Of a DNA stretch of 51,138 nt, positions 30,879 through 40,025 are shown piece after piece. Location: positions 1 to 51,138 of the forward strand of contig NZ_JAMTCT010000032.1 of assembly GCF_024171995.1 (NCBI RefSeq), written 5' to 3'. This stretch comes from Promicromonospora umidemergens. Lineage in GTDB: Bacteria; Actinomycetota; Actinomycetes; Actinomycetales; Cellulomonadaceae. The notes below the pieces were generated by a model. That model was given only the letters and a program-made list of their open reading frames with translations, searched no databases and was not told the origin of the DNA. The translations under genes were made by a program, and so were the position numbers. The stretch's first letter is position 1. The number at the start of each line of letters is the position of its first letter.

Positions 30879-31919
30879 TCACCGCTCGGGTGTGATGACC
30901 ACCTGTCCGGCCCAGGCGAACCCGCCACCGAACCCGAACAGGAGCGCCGGCACGCCCGCCGGGATCTTGCCGGCGTGCCACCACTTGGCCAGGCCCATGG
31001 GGATCGATGCCGCCGACGTGTTGCCCGACTCCGTGATGTCCGTGACCACCACCTTGCCCTCCAGCCCGAGGGCCTTGGCGAGCGGCTCGATGATCCGCAG
31101 GTTCGCCTGGTGCGCGACGAGCACCTCGATGTCGTCGATGCTCAGCCCGGCCCGCGCCACGACGTCGCGCGCCCTGTCGGCGGCCCGCGTGATCGCCCAC
31201 TTGAACACCGCCCGGCCGTCCTGCTGGAACTTCACCTCGGGTACCTCGATCCGCACGGCGGGCGTGAGCTCCGGCTCCGTGCCCCACACGACCGGCCCGA
31301 CGGCGGGGACGTCCGCGGCCTGCAGCACCGCCGCACCCGCACCGTCGGCCGTCAGGATGCAGGTCGAGCGGTCGCTCCAGTCGGTGTACGCGGTGAGCTT
31401 CTCCGCGCCGATCACCAGGGCCGTGCGCGCCGACCCCGCGCGGATCGCCTGGTCGGCCAGTCCTACCGCGTGCGCGAACCCCGAGCACGCCACGTTGAGG
31501 TCCATCGCCGCTGGACCCACCACGTTGCGCAGGTCCGGTACCTCTTCGCCCTCAGGCGTCGAGGCGCCGGGCTGGACGCCGGTGCGCAGCGCGTACGCGA
31601 CCCGCCCGGCCGTGTTCGGCGAGCGGTCGTCGTTGGTGGCGGTCGCGACGATCACCAGGTCGACGGCGTCCGCGGCCACACGGGCGTCGGCGAGCGCGTG
31701 CTCGGCCGCCGCGGTCGCCATGTCGGCCACCGTGACGTCGTCAGCCGCTACGTGGCGGGTGACGATGCCCGTGCGGGACCGGATCCACTCGTCGTTGGTC
31801 TCGACGAGCTCTGCGACGTCCTCGTTGGTGAGAATCTTCGGTGGCTGGTGGTGTCCCAGGCCGATGATGCGGGAGCCGGGAGCGCCGGGCGGGAGTACGA
31901 GTGCGGGCGACGTAGCCAT
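30879..31919 (-). CDS. Beta-ketoacyl-ACP synthase III-like protein (FabH family)
   Basis: A 346-residue thiolase-fold condensing enzyme. The KAS III catalytic triad is complete: Cys145 in LNVACSGFAH, His270 in LVAHQANLRI and Asn300 in ITESGNTSAASIP. The N-terminal SRIIGLGHHQPPKILTNEDV and NDEWIRSRTGI are also typical. FabH condenses an acyl-CoA starter with malonyl-ACP to begin fatty acid synthesis; isolated copies such as this one, away from the fab cluster, often serve secondary or branched-chain roles. It starts 4 bases after the sprT-like stop, so the two genes are likely co-translated. No strong ribosome-binding site is visible. Confidence 0.9.
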   Translation of the reverse strand: MATSPALVLPPGAPGSRIIGLGHHQPPKILTNEDVAELVETNDEWIRSRTGIVTRHVAADDVTVADMATAAAEHALADARVAADAVDLVIVATATNDDRSPNTAGRVAYALRTGVQPGASTPEGEEVPDLRNVVGPAAMDLNVACSGFAHAVGLADQAIRAGSARTALVIGAEKLTAYTDWSDRSTCILTADGAGAAVLQAADVPAVGPVVWGTEPELTPAVRIEVPEVKFQQDGRAVFKWAITRAADRARDVVARAGLSIDDIEVLVAHQANLRIIEPLAKALGLEGKVVVTDITESGNTSAASIPMGLAKWWHAGKIPAGVPALLFGFGGGFAWAGQVVITPER

Positions 31920-31923
31920 GGGT

Positions 31924-32538
31924 TCAACGTAGCGCGCTCAGGTCGAACGGCTCGACGCTCAGGCCGGGCACCCGTTCCCTGGCCGCCCGCACCACGCGCT
32001 CCTCGGCGCCCGGCCCGGTGTCCGGCACCTCGCCCACCTCACGGAGCGCTCCGCGCAGCTGGGCGTCGTACCGCTCCCCCATCGCCGCGTTGCGGCCCTT
32101 GTACGTCCACGCGACGAGGTTGGCCAGGGCGAACCGCGGTCCGCACGAACGGCAGGACATGATGCCCGGCGGCCGCCGGAACCGTGTGGTCCGGTGGCCC
32201 GCCGAGCAGGTCCCGACCCACGGCCCGTCGATCGACGGCGCCGACGGGTCCACGCACCGCCGGCCCGAGCACCCGATCCGCACCGCCACCTCGCGCCACG
32301 CCGGACCGTGCTTGGCCCTCGGTCCGGCGAGCGCGTGCGCCACCTCGTGCAGGATCGTGTCCCGCACCTCGCGCTCTTCATGGATCCGGGTGAGCGGCGC
32401 GGACAGGCTGATCCGGCTCTTGCCGTAGCTGCACATCCCGGCGCGCCGGACGGCGTCGTCGAACTCGAACGTCCAGGCCTTCAGGCCGTGCTGGTCCATC
32501 AGCTCGCGCGCCAGGCGCGAGGCGGCGACAAGGTTCAT
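31924..32538 (-). CDS. SprT-like zinc metalloprotein
   Basis: A 204-residue SprT-family protein. The zinc-protease motif HEVAH is at residues 64-68 (TILHEVAHALAG) with a third ligand His in AKHGPAW (77). A C-terminal zinc-ribbon-like Cys set follows: TCSAGH and MSCRSCG. The family resembles eukaryotic Spartan, which cleaves DNA-bound proteins; bacterial function is largely untested. Upstream 200 bases (32539-32739) contain one perfect DnaA-box-like TTATCCACA (32626-32634) but no other recognised element. First gene of a pair with the FabH-like gene. Confidence 0.88.
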   Translation of the reverse strand: MNLVAASRLARELMDQHGLKAWTFEFDDAVRRAGMCSYGKSRISLSAPLTRIHEEREVRDTILHEVAHALAGPRAKHGPAWREVAVRIGCSGRRCVDPSAPSIDGPWVGTCSAGHRTTRFRRPPGIMSCRSCGPRFALANLVAWTYKGRNAAMGERYDAQLRGALREVGEVPDTGPGAEERVVRAARERVPGLSVEPFDLSALR

Positions 32539-32625
32539 GCGTACCCCTGCGGTGATCGTGGTGATTGCGTCCGGCCGTTCCGGACGCTGTCGAACCTACG
32601 GGGCTCCACTGACACCCGGGCAAGG

Positions 32626-32634
32626 TTATCCACA
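32626..32634. promoter_or_regulatory. Isolated DnaA-box sequence upstream of sprT-like gene
   Basis: TTATCCACA, a perfect 9-base DnaA box, 88 bases upstream of the sprT-like start. In GC-rich DNA this string is uncommon, but it is single, so no origin is implied. It could be a regulatory DnaA site or chance. Confidence 0.3.
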
Positions 32635-32739
32635 GCCCGGCGCACCGGACCATGCTCCGATCGAGCGTGTATGGAACGTCCCGAATGGATCAACAACTCA
32701 ACGAGGCACGGAAACAGGCTTGCCCATTCAGCCATAGCT

Positions 32740-33165
32740 TCACCCCGCCGAAGCGCCCCTCGGCGGGGGTTCGAGCCCACCTCCAGCCGAATCGGACTGC
32801 TGAGCCTCCAACGCCTCCCGGACCAATCCAATGCGCCGCAGGTGTTCCTCACGGGTTAGGAACGGTTCCCCTCCACGACGGATCACCCTGCCCGTCCGCG
32901 GATCGACTTGATCTAGGTCCGGCCTCTCATTCATCACCGTGACGTATCCCGCGCGAGCTTCCCGGCGTTTCCTGACCTGGACTGAGATTGCAACCCAGAT
33001 CAGGAACCCCGCATCCAGCAAAATCGCCACCATCACACCGGTCAAGAGCGGCGACCCACTGTATCCGGATCCACGGGCAAGCATCCCTGTGGATAGTGCA
33101 GCCAGCAGGACGAGACCTATACCCGTCCCCCAGAGAGCATCAGCCGGCGCCCCCGGGAGCCGCAC
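32740..33165 (-). CDS. Small membrane protein of unknown function (possibly damaged 5' end)
   Basis: A 141-residue protein with two predicted membrane segments (about 12-30 and 40-62) and a charged C-terminal tail, DLDQVDPRTGRVIRRGG then LTREEHLRRIGLV. I do not recognise the family. The GTG at 33165 is the first start after an in-frame TAG at 33190-33192. Upstream of that TAG the same frame reads MANNEFPQVD from a GTG at 33222, and after it IDPKTGQIVR, which mirrors the internal NERPDLDQVDPRTGRVIR. The gene may therefore have lost a longer N-terminus. It is on the same strand and downstream of the Rhs toxin and its putative immunity gene, so a second immunity-type role is possible. Confidence 0.5.
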   Translation of the reverse strand: MRLPGAPADALWGTGIGLVLLAALSTGMLARGSGYSGSPLLTGVMVAILLDAGFLIWVAISVQVRKRREARAGYVTVMNERPDLDQVDPRTGRVIRRGGEPFLTREEHLRRIGLVREALEAQQSDSAGGGLEPPPRGASAG

Positions 33166-33246
33166 GATCTGGCCAGTCTTTGGATCGATCTAGTCCACCT
33201 GCGGAAACTCGTTATTCGCCACGTTTTCAGCGAGTGCACTGTGAAC

Positions 33247-33657
33247 CTACTTCGAACGGAATCTCGTTGGCAATCTTTCTCTTGCCAAAAGGGCTTCGAC
33301 GAAGTATGCCGGTAGAGCGATAAGGGCCGCCCACCATAAACCTAGATCTCGTACAGCAAGGATCTGCGCTGCAATTAACGCCAGGAACACGGCGTACAAC
33401 ACTAGTGTTCGCCAGCTGTCTCCAACACCTCGCCCACTGAATCGCTCCGCCCGCTTCATGCCGGACATAAGAAACTCGAAAGCTCGCGTCCCTACCGTTA
33501 CGCTCACCGCGGTCATTATCACGATAAGTGGCGGGACGTCGAAGATTGCAGCGATTAAGACAGATATCACGCTTCCCAAGAATCCAAGATACGCTCCAAC
33601 CCTTCGAGGAAGTTGGCTGTTCCCGCCGCTTCCGGTGATACGTTCTAGCTCACTCAC
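33247..33657 (-). CDS. Putative immunity protein of the Rhs module (integral membrane)
   Basis: A 136-residue protein with about four hydrophobic segments: VGAYLGFLGSVISVLIAAIF, PPLIVIMTAVSVTVG, LVLYAVFLALIAAQI and LGLWWAALIALPAYFVEALL. No database family is recognised. The GTG at 33657 overlaps the stop of the Rhs gene (GTGA at 33654-33657), the arrangement expected for a toxin and its immunity gene. Base composition is clearly more AT-rich than the flanking genes, as is usual for swapped Rhs tips. The function is inferred from position only. Confidence 0.6.
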   Translation of the reverse strand: MSELERITGSGGNSQLPRRVGAYLGFLGSVISVLIAAIFDVPPLIVIMTAVSVTVGTRAFEFLMSGMKRAERFSGRGVGDSWRTLVLYAVFLALIAAQILAVRDLGLWWAALIALPAYFVEALLARERLPTRFRSK

Positions 33658-36284
33658 GAACCCGGCCCTTCCAGAAGTTGTCCGACGAGCGTGGCAGTGG
33701 TTTCTCCGATCCACTGCTCTGCTGGATCGCTTACGTTCATCACCGTCCGAAGCGGGCCGGAGCCCAGTCCGCCGGTAGCGAAACCGACCCCAGCGGCAGC
33801 AAATGAGGACCCGGCCTCGACTCGCCTCCCGAGGCGGTAATTAGCGACGCCGTTTGCGAATGACAGCAAACTGGAGGCGTTGCCAGATACTCGCGCTCCA
33901 AGGCCGGCCATCGTGGCAACAGAGCCACCCACGAGACATCCCGTTCCTGCCGTTGGAACGCAGGTCGCAAAGCCCGCACCGATGGCAAATCCTTGGACCG
34001 CCGAAGCGGCCATACTTATGTATCCCGTCAGGTCAGCGCCTTGATCAGTCCAACCAGCAATACCCTCCGCCGTTGTGAAGTTGTGTGTGAGCCAAGAACT
34101 CGCTTGAGCGATCTTGGCCTGCCTCTCCAACTCATTGCGCGCCGCATCGCGCTCACGGATTTGCGCCATCTCCTTGGCACGCGCAGCAGCCTGCGCGATG
34201 GCCGCCGCACCTGACCGAGATACCGTCTGGCCACTAGATATGCTCGAAGCGTAATTGACCAACCCAACCGATCCACCGCCACTGGTTGTGTACGCGTCCG
34301 CATGGGTAGCGAAGAAGCGGCACGCGTACGCCGTATAGCACTCGCGTACCTTCACCGGCGCACTACCAGAGCCCTTTTTCGTCTTCACACAAGATATCGC
34401 GCCCGCGCACGGGTCACCGCCATCCGGTTGGGTTCGCGGGTTATATCCCGCATGCCCCGCACCTATCGGCAACAGCCCCGTCGGATCCGACCACGTCACC
34501 GGATTCTGATTCGCATACGCGTACGCATTCCACTGCTGCGGATCAGCCAGATCCATCACCGGATCCACTGACACGAACGCCCCCAGCGTCGCGTCGTACA
34601 ACCTGGCTCCGACCGCCGTCAGCCCACTCGTGTCCTGCGGCTTGTCCAAGAACCCGTGATCCCCGACCCACCCCGACCCGGACCCGTCAGCATCAGCCGG
34701 CGCCCCCGCGCTGGAACCACGCACCGCACCGAACGGATCCGTATACCGGCGAACCACCCGATCCACCGTGTTCGCGACCTGAATCGTCCCCGTCCCATGT
34801 GCGTCAGCGAAGATACTCGTCACGTCCACCGCCATCGTGCCCGACCGCACCGCGACCGTCTGCCCCGCAAACGTGTAGTAGCGCTGTGCAGAAACAGCCC
34901 CGGTCTTACCGTCCAGCGTGATCTCCTGCCCCGGCAGATACACCGTCACATCACCGTCCTGCGTACGAACCAGCCGGTCCCCAGCAGCGGAATACACGAA
35001 CTCGTCCGACTCCGACGCCGAGACAGATCCGTCACCATTCTCGTCCTGCTCTACCGAAGCGAGCTCACCCTCCGCGTCCCACGCCAGGGACTGCGCAGAC
35101 TCCCTGGCCAGGTCGCGACCGACCATGTTCCCCGACGCGTCATAGGAGTACTCGCTCGTACCCAGCTGGGTACCACTGGCATCGGTCGCAGACACACTCG
35201 TGACCGCGTGCGGCCGCGTCGAGCCCGCACCCGAAGCCGGGCGGGCATATGTGCTCGTCACCGCACCCGATGCCTCAGCCACAGCCCCGCTCGACCCAAC
35301 CTCGGACGAGCCCGCAGCAGCATCCGCACCAGCACTCCCGCTTCCCGCAGCGGCGGCCGCATCACCGGTCGAGGGCAGGTGCTGCGCCGTGTTCAGGCGG
35401 TTGCCCAGCACGTCATAGGTGTACGACGTCCAGTACGGCTCCGCACCACCCAGCGCAGCCACCGTCGGCACGGCGGCACAGTCCCCTGATCCCGGCGTCC
35501 ACGCGCCAGTCAGCCTCCGCGCCCAGTCGTACTCATAGCACTGCTGATCAGCCTGCTGACCCGACTCCGCAGCCGGGACGTCCTTTACGCTCAGCACGTT
35601 GCCCGCATCGTCGTACTCGTAGGTGGCGTGCTGCAGCTCGCGCAGGTCACCCTGCGTTCCGATCTGCTGCGTCGTCGTCACACCTTCGAGTCGGCGAGTG
35701 CCCGTCCCGTATTGGCGCGACTGCTGATAGGCGTACGTGTTCCCCGTCGAGAGGTACGACACCTCACCGGTGGGCAGGAAGTCCGCCCTGGTCACGTAGT
35801 CGCCTACACCCCCGCCACCGGTCAGCCCGTCCGCCACATTGGTGTCGGTGTAGAACGTGGTCAGCCCTTCAGAGGCGAGCCCTCCCGCGGCCGGGACGCG
35901 CTCAAAATGCATCCGCCCGTCCTTGGTGTAGATGTACTCGCTGGTGTACTCACCAGCCAGGGCACCGAGTTCCTCGGTCTGAGGAATCTCGACCGTTCGC
36001 GCCGTGGGCAGGTACCGGTCGGTGTACCCGTTCACCCGGGTCGTGTACCCGGCCCCGTCGTGGAACCTCGTGGCCGAAGCCGGCTGCCCCTTGACGACCG
36101 TGCCATCCGCCAGTAGGTCGTATCTCCACCGGACACGCTCAGGGCCTGTGGCGGAGTTGTCACGCATCGCAGTCTTCCTCCCCAGCGCGTCATAGGTGTA
36201 CGCCAGAGTCTCACCGCGTGCGTCGGTCGTGGCCGTCACCCGGCCGGTGTCGTCCTCGACGCGCGGTGGCGGGTCTGGTCGCAT
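33654..36284 (-). pseudogene. Rhs-repeat polymorphic toxin, 5'-truncated (orphan core and C-terminal tip)
   Basis: The frame carries the end of an Rhs/YD-repeat shell and a variable C-terminus. YD repeats are clear (LAYTYDALGRKTAM, ATYEYDDAGNVLSV, YTYDVLGNRLNT, SEYSYDASGNMVGRD) and the core ends with LYDATLGAFVSVDPV, YAYANQNPVTWSDPTG. After that junction some 260 residues form the tip, Ala/Gly-rich with hydrophobic stretches (MAASAVQGFAIGAGFATCV, GGSVATMAGLGA) and no recognised nuclease motif. A full Rhs protein is usually above 1,500 residues with a secretion signal; here similarity starts abruptly at VEDDTGRVTATTD (about 36263) with no such N-terminus, so this is a truncated copy or displaced orphan. 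Ends overlapping the immunity-like gene. The ATG at 36284 is nominal. Confidence 0.75.
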
Positions 36285-36701
36285 CGCTGATGGTCGTCGG
36301 CGGCGCGGACACCTCGAATGACCAACATGAGACGACTCCCCCAAGACACGACAAAGCAGCGGCACGTAACATTCGCCGCATCGCGGGCGTCACAGTCAAG
36401 GAGGTTTCCAAACACTGCTGATGTTGGCCAAGGCCGGGCAATGAGGCGTGGCGGGTAATTTCACCCATAATTCACCCCGGAGCGGGTGAAACGTGACCAA
36501 GGGCAGATGCTGGCCCAGCGCCGAATCCGCGAGGATTCAACGCGCGCACACTCTGGCGAAGTTTTAGCTACGCCATGTAGCCGTTACGAAACCGTGACCG
36601 TATGCGATGGCCGGGTGTCGGCAACGGCGCACGCGGCCGGCGGCTCACCTCGTCGTCGGGCCCGCGCTACGTCGTTGAAAATCGTGGCATCATCCTGGGC
36701 C
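36285..36701. other. Gene-free stretch upstream of the Rhs remnant and YwqG-like gene
   Basis: 417 bases without a credible complete gene. Near 36459-36490 three TTCACCC half-sites occur: 36460-36466, 36471-36477 and inverted as GGGTGAA at 36484-36490; the last two form a 7-bp stem with 6-base loop. On the minus strand an open frame contains a signal-peptide-like stretch, MRRMLRAAALSCLGGVVSC (start 36381), out of frame with the Rhs remnant; it may be the old 5' end of that gene. Confidence 0.45.
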
Positions 36702-37598
36702 ATGGATCATCAGGGGCAGTTTCGTCGCGCCGCGCTCGCCTTGAGCCTCCCGGACGACGAGGTCGGCAGGTTCATCGAGCACCTCCGGTTGTCGATCCGG
36801 TTGAGCGGCGGCTCCCGCGGTGTTCCGGTCGGACAGTTCCGTGGGCTGCCCCGGCTGCCGGTGGACGAAGACTGGCCGTCAGACGAGTTCGGTCAGCTGC
36901 CGTTCATCTTCTCCGTCGACTGTGCGCTGCTGCCGAGGATCGACGGCTTCGACCTGCCGGTAGACGGCTCGCTGCTGTTCTTCCTGAACCACGAAAAAGA
37001 CCACCTGGCCACCAACACCGGAGACCAGCAGTTCTCGCGAGTCGTGCATGTCCCGGCCGGCACCGAGACCGCGGTCGCGGAACCCTCCGACTTCCAGTCC
37101 GTCGGCAAGCAGTACGACGTCAGCGCCACGCTCAGCGTGGAGCTGCCCACCTGGCTCGCGCCGGACGAGGACGAGGAAGAGGAGGACGAGGACGAGGACG
37201 ACCATTCGCCCTTCCAGCAGCAGCTGGCCCGTGACCTCGAGCGCGAGATGCCGCACCTGGACGAGCTCTGCGCTCTGGCCTACGACCTCTGGCCGCCTGA
37301 CGAAGGGTTCGCCAGCGCATATATCGGCGGGTACGTCGACGATGAGGTGATCGAGAGCCTTGCGGGGCAGACGCTCGTGGTGCGCGAGATGGCCGGCGAG
37401 ATCGTCATCCAGAGCGGGAAGTGGTATTCCCAGCTGGAGCAGGAGCAGCACAGGCTGACGAGTGAATGGATGTCGCTCGCCATCTTTTCCCTGGACGAAG
37501 AGTCCTATTACGGGAGTTTCGCCGTCCGCCATGACGACCTGGCAGCCGGCCGACTGGACAAGGCTTTCTCCGTGACCACGATCAGCGAGTACGAGTAG
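36702..37598 (+). CDS. YwqG-like (DUF1963) protein
   Basis: A 298-residue protein resembling the YwqG/DUF1963 family. Visible features are GVPVGQFRGLPRLPVDEDWP near residue 35, LPFIFSVDCALLPRIDGFDLPVDGSLLFFLNHE (about 65-97), and the C-terminal SEWMSLAIFSLDEESYYGSFAVRHDDLAAGRLDKAF, all typical of this fold. An acidic run of D and E (about residues 152-167) is an insertion. Function in the family is unknown; members are frequent near polymorphic-toxin loci, so the Rhs neighbour may be relevant. The ATG at 36702 starts just before the conserved region. Convergent with the LLM/FAD gene, 40 bases between stops. Confidence 0.8.
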   Translation: MDHQGQFRRAALALSLPDDEVGRFIEHLRLSIRLSGGSRGVPVGQFRGLPRLPVDEDWPSDEFGQLPFIFSVDCALLPRIDGFDLPVDGSLLFFLNHEKDHLATNTGDQQFSRVVHVPAGTETAVAEPSDFQSVGKQYDVSATLSVELPTWLAPDEDEEEEDEDEDDHSPFQQQLARDLEREMPHLDELCALAYDLWPPDEGFASAYIGGYVDDEVIESLAGQTLVVREMAGEIVIQSGKWYSQLEQEQHRLTSEWMSLAIFSLDEESYYGSFAVRHDDLAAGRLDKAFSVTTISEYE

Positions 37599-37638
37599 AT
37601 GTGCCGGCGGCCCGGACCTCGCTGACGTGCGGGGAGCC

Positions 37639-39924
37639 CTACGCTCCGTCGGCCGGCGGGATCGGGAAGTTCGTCCGGAACACGTTCGACGGATCGTACG
37701 TGGCCTTGACCGTCCGCAGCCGGGAGAACGTCGGCTCGGGGAACGCCTCCAGCAGCCGCTCCGGGCGGCTGTCGGTGTCGAAGGAGAGGTAAGAACCGTC
37801 CATCACCGGCCCGATCTCCGCGTCCCACGCCTGGTTGATCCGGTCCTGATTGGTGGCGAGCGCCGTCAGCGCGAAGTTCTGGTGCCGGTGCGCGTAGGCG
37901 GTAGCGGAGGGTGCGACGTCGTTCCCGGCGCCGCCCGTCGCACGGATCTGCGTGAAGTAGGACTCCCCGGAGCCCAGCAGCCGTTCGATCGCCCGGCTCG
38001 TGCCCTGGTCGAGGTGAGTCAGCAGACCTCCCCGCGCAGACGGGTCTCCGCCGCCCGAGTGGTGGGCATCCTCCTTGCGCACCACACCGGAGTACGGCAG
38101 CAGCTGCGCCTGGTGGCCGAGCAGCGGTCCGGCATCGGCCAGCAGCTCCAGCTGGGCGATGGCCTCGTCCGGCTCGACGTCGGCGCCCTCCGCCGCGATC
38201 ACCGTCATGAGCTGCGCCATCGGGCCCTGACCGCCACGCCCGCGGCCCAGGACCATGAACGACGTGAGCCCGCGCGGCGCCGCCTCGACTGCGGCGCCCC
38301 ACTTCTCCAGGAGCCCCACCGTGTCGGTCGCGTCGAGCGTCATCTGGGAGTAGACCACGTCGCCGACCACGCCGGCCTCGATCTCCAGCCAGGTGACCAC
38401 GCCCATGTTCCCGCCGGCGCCGCGCAGCGCCCAGAACAGGTCCGGGTGCTTGTCGCGGGAGGCGTGCAGCACGCGGCCGTCGGCGGTGACGACCTCGGCC
38501 GCGACCACGTGGTCGATCGTCAGACCCTGCAGCCGGCCCAGGTAGCCGATGCCTCCGGTGGTCCCGAGCCCGCCGACGCCCACGCCGCCGTAGTCGCCCG
38601 ACGTGATGGCCCAGCCGCGCGGCGCGAGCGTCTCCGCCACCTCGCCCCAGGTGGCCCCGGCGCCGATCCGGACGCGCCGCGTGGCCTCGTCGACCACCTC
38701 GACCGACCGCATGCCGCTCATGCTGAGCACCACGCCGCCGTCGTTCGTGGACCGGCCGGAGATGCCGTGCCCGGCCGAGCGGACGGCGAGCTCCACATCC
38801 TGCTTCTGTACCCAGGCCAGCCCGGACGCGACCTCGTCGACGCCCTGCGGCCGTAGCACCAAACCCGGAGCCCCGGCCCGCAGGTAGTTGTGCCGCACCG
38901 ACCCGTACTCACGGTCACCGGGTTCCACGGCCCGGGCGGCCAGCTCGGGCGGGAGCGAGTCGTAGTCGATCCCCTGTCGCCGCGCGGCGAGCGCCTTCGC
39001 ACCACGGCGGGCCGACGCCGGCGCCGTCCCGGCGCTGCGCCGTTCGGCGGCGACCGCCTCCCGCACCGCCGGGACGACCTCCTGTGCGAACGCCCGGATC
39101 TGGTCCGGGTCGTCGCCCATGGCGATGAAGGTGCTGACGCCGTCCTCCAGCGCCATGTGCGTGAGCTCCTCGACCCACTGGTCGGCGGGCCCCTGCAGCG
39201 GGCCCGACGAGCGGCTCGTGATGGTCCCGCCCATGTTGAGCAGGCGGCGGATCTCGCTCGGCGAGCGCCCGGCGGCCAGTGCTGCCTCGTCGATCGTGGC
39301 GTTGCCGCGGGCCAGGTCGCCGTCCTTCAGGTAGGGGAGCGAAGGCAGCCAGCCGTCGGCCTTCGTGCCGATGAGGCGGAGCATGCGCGGCTTGAGCGCA
39401 CCGATCCAGATCGGGATGTCGTGGGCGGGGGCCGGACCGCGCTTGGCGCCGTCGACCTGGTGGAACTTTCCGGCCACGCGCAGCGGTGTGCGGTTGCCCG
39501 CGTCCCAGATCCCACGCATGATCTCGAGGCCCTCCTCGAGGGCACTGACGGCCTCGCCGGGCGTGCGGCGCGGGCCGCCCATGCCCGCTATCGCGTCCCA
39601 GAAGCCGCCGGCGCCGAGACCCATCTCGAACCGCCCCCCGCTGAGCAGGTCGAGGCTCGCGGCCGAGCGCGCCACGATCGCGGGTTGGCGCATGCCCAGG
39701 TTGAGGACGTTCCCGGAGATGTGGATGCGCTCGGTCTGCGCGGCCACCCAGGACATCAGCGTCCACGTGTCCAGGAACGACGGCTGGTACGGATGGTCCT
39801 GGAAGGTGACGAGGTCCAGGCCCAGCTGCTCCGAGAGCTGGGCCAGCCGGACGGGGCCCTGCGGATCGGCGTTGGTCGGGGAGATGAATGTGCCGAAGAG
39901 CAGTTCGTGCCCGTAGTCAGTCAT
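37639..39924 (-). CDS. Fused LLM-class flavin oxidoreductase + FAD-linked (BBE-type) oxidase
   Basis: A 761-residue two-enzyme fusion. Residues about 1-330 are a luciferase-like (LLM) oxidoreductase: ELLFGTFISPTNADPQG, LDLVTFQDHPYQPSFLDTWTL, RIHISGNVLNLGMRQPAIVARSAASLD split by GGRFEMGLGAGGFWDAI, and DIPIWIGALKPRMLRLIG. Residues about 365-510 are a PCMH-type FAD domain with VRSAGHGISGRSTNDGG and DYGGVGVGGLGTTGGIGYLGR; the end YDPSNVFRTNFPI is the berberine-bridge (BBE) tail. The His and Cys for double covalent FAD cannot both be assigned: the His is in RSAGHG, while the usual Cys position has a DYGGVG segment. AAGG precedes the ATG. A MarR gene is divergent. Confidence 0.87.
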   Translation of the reverse strand: MTDYGHELLFGTFISPTNADPQGPVRLAQLSEQLGLDLVTFQDHPYQPSFLDTWTLMSWVAAQTERIHISGNVLNLGMRQPAIVARSAASLDLLSGGRFEMGLGAGGFWDAIAGMGGPRRTPGEAVSALEEGLEIMRGIWDAGNRTPLRVAGKFHQVDGAKRGPAPAHDIPIWIGALKPRMLRLIGTKADGWLPSLPYLKDGDLARGNATIDEAALAAGRSPSEIRRLLNMGGTITSRSSGPLQGPADQWVEELTHMALEDGVSTFIAMGDDPDQIRAFAQEVVPAVREAVAAERRSAGTAPASARRGAKALAARRQGIDYDSLPPELAARAVEPGDREYGSVRHNYLRAGAPGLVLRPQGVDEVASGLAWVQKQDVELAVRSAGHGISGRSTNDGGVVLSMSGMRSVEVVDEATRRVRIGAGATWGEVAETLAPRGWAITSGDYGGVGVGGLGTTGGIGYLGRLQGLTIDHVVAAEVVTADGRVLHASRDKHPDLFWALRGAGGNMGVVTWLEIEAGVVGDVVYSQMTLDATDTVGLLEKWGAAVEAAPRGLTSFMVLGRGRGGQGPMAQLMTVIAAEGADVEPDEAIAQLELLADAGPLLGHQAQLLPYSGVVRKEDAHHSGGGDPSARGGLLTHLDQGTSRAIERLLGSGESYFTQIRATGGAGNDVAPSATAYAHRHQNFALTALATNQDRINQAWDAEIGPVMDGSYLSFDTDSRPERLLEAFPEPTFSRLRTVKATYDPSNVFRTNFPIPPADGA

Positions 39925-39951
39925 GTGCCTTCTGTCCTGTTCGGAGTGGTC

Positions 39952-39980
39952 GATAATCGTCTGTCCTGCAGATGATATTA
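39952..39980. promoter_or_regulatory. Candidate MarR operator in divergent region
   Basis: GATAATCGTCTG (39952-39963) and CAGATGATATTA (39969-39980) form an imperfect inverted repeat (9 of 12 positions) with 5-base spacer. It is AT-rich and lies between the LLM/FAD gene (start 39924) and the MarR gene (start 40026), so likely overlaps promoters of both. Confidence 0.6.
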
Positions 39981-40025
39981 CCCACAACTCTTCTGGTTTT
40001 CTGCACATTCCCCTAGGATGGCAGC

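Noticed and set aside
32740-32795. tRNA-like stretch with GGTTCGAGCC resembling a T-arm
   Set aside because: The 5-base T stem does not pair fully, no acceptor or anticodon arm can be built around it, and the bases are better explained as the end of the small membrane protein gene.
32626-33105. DnaA-box-like strings (TTATCCACA and TGTGGATAG) suggesting an origin
   Set aside because: Only two scattered sites, one inside a coding frame, with no AT-rich unwinding region and no dnaA/dnaN genes nearby.
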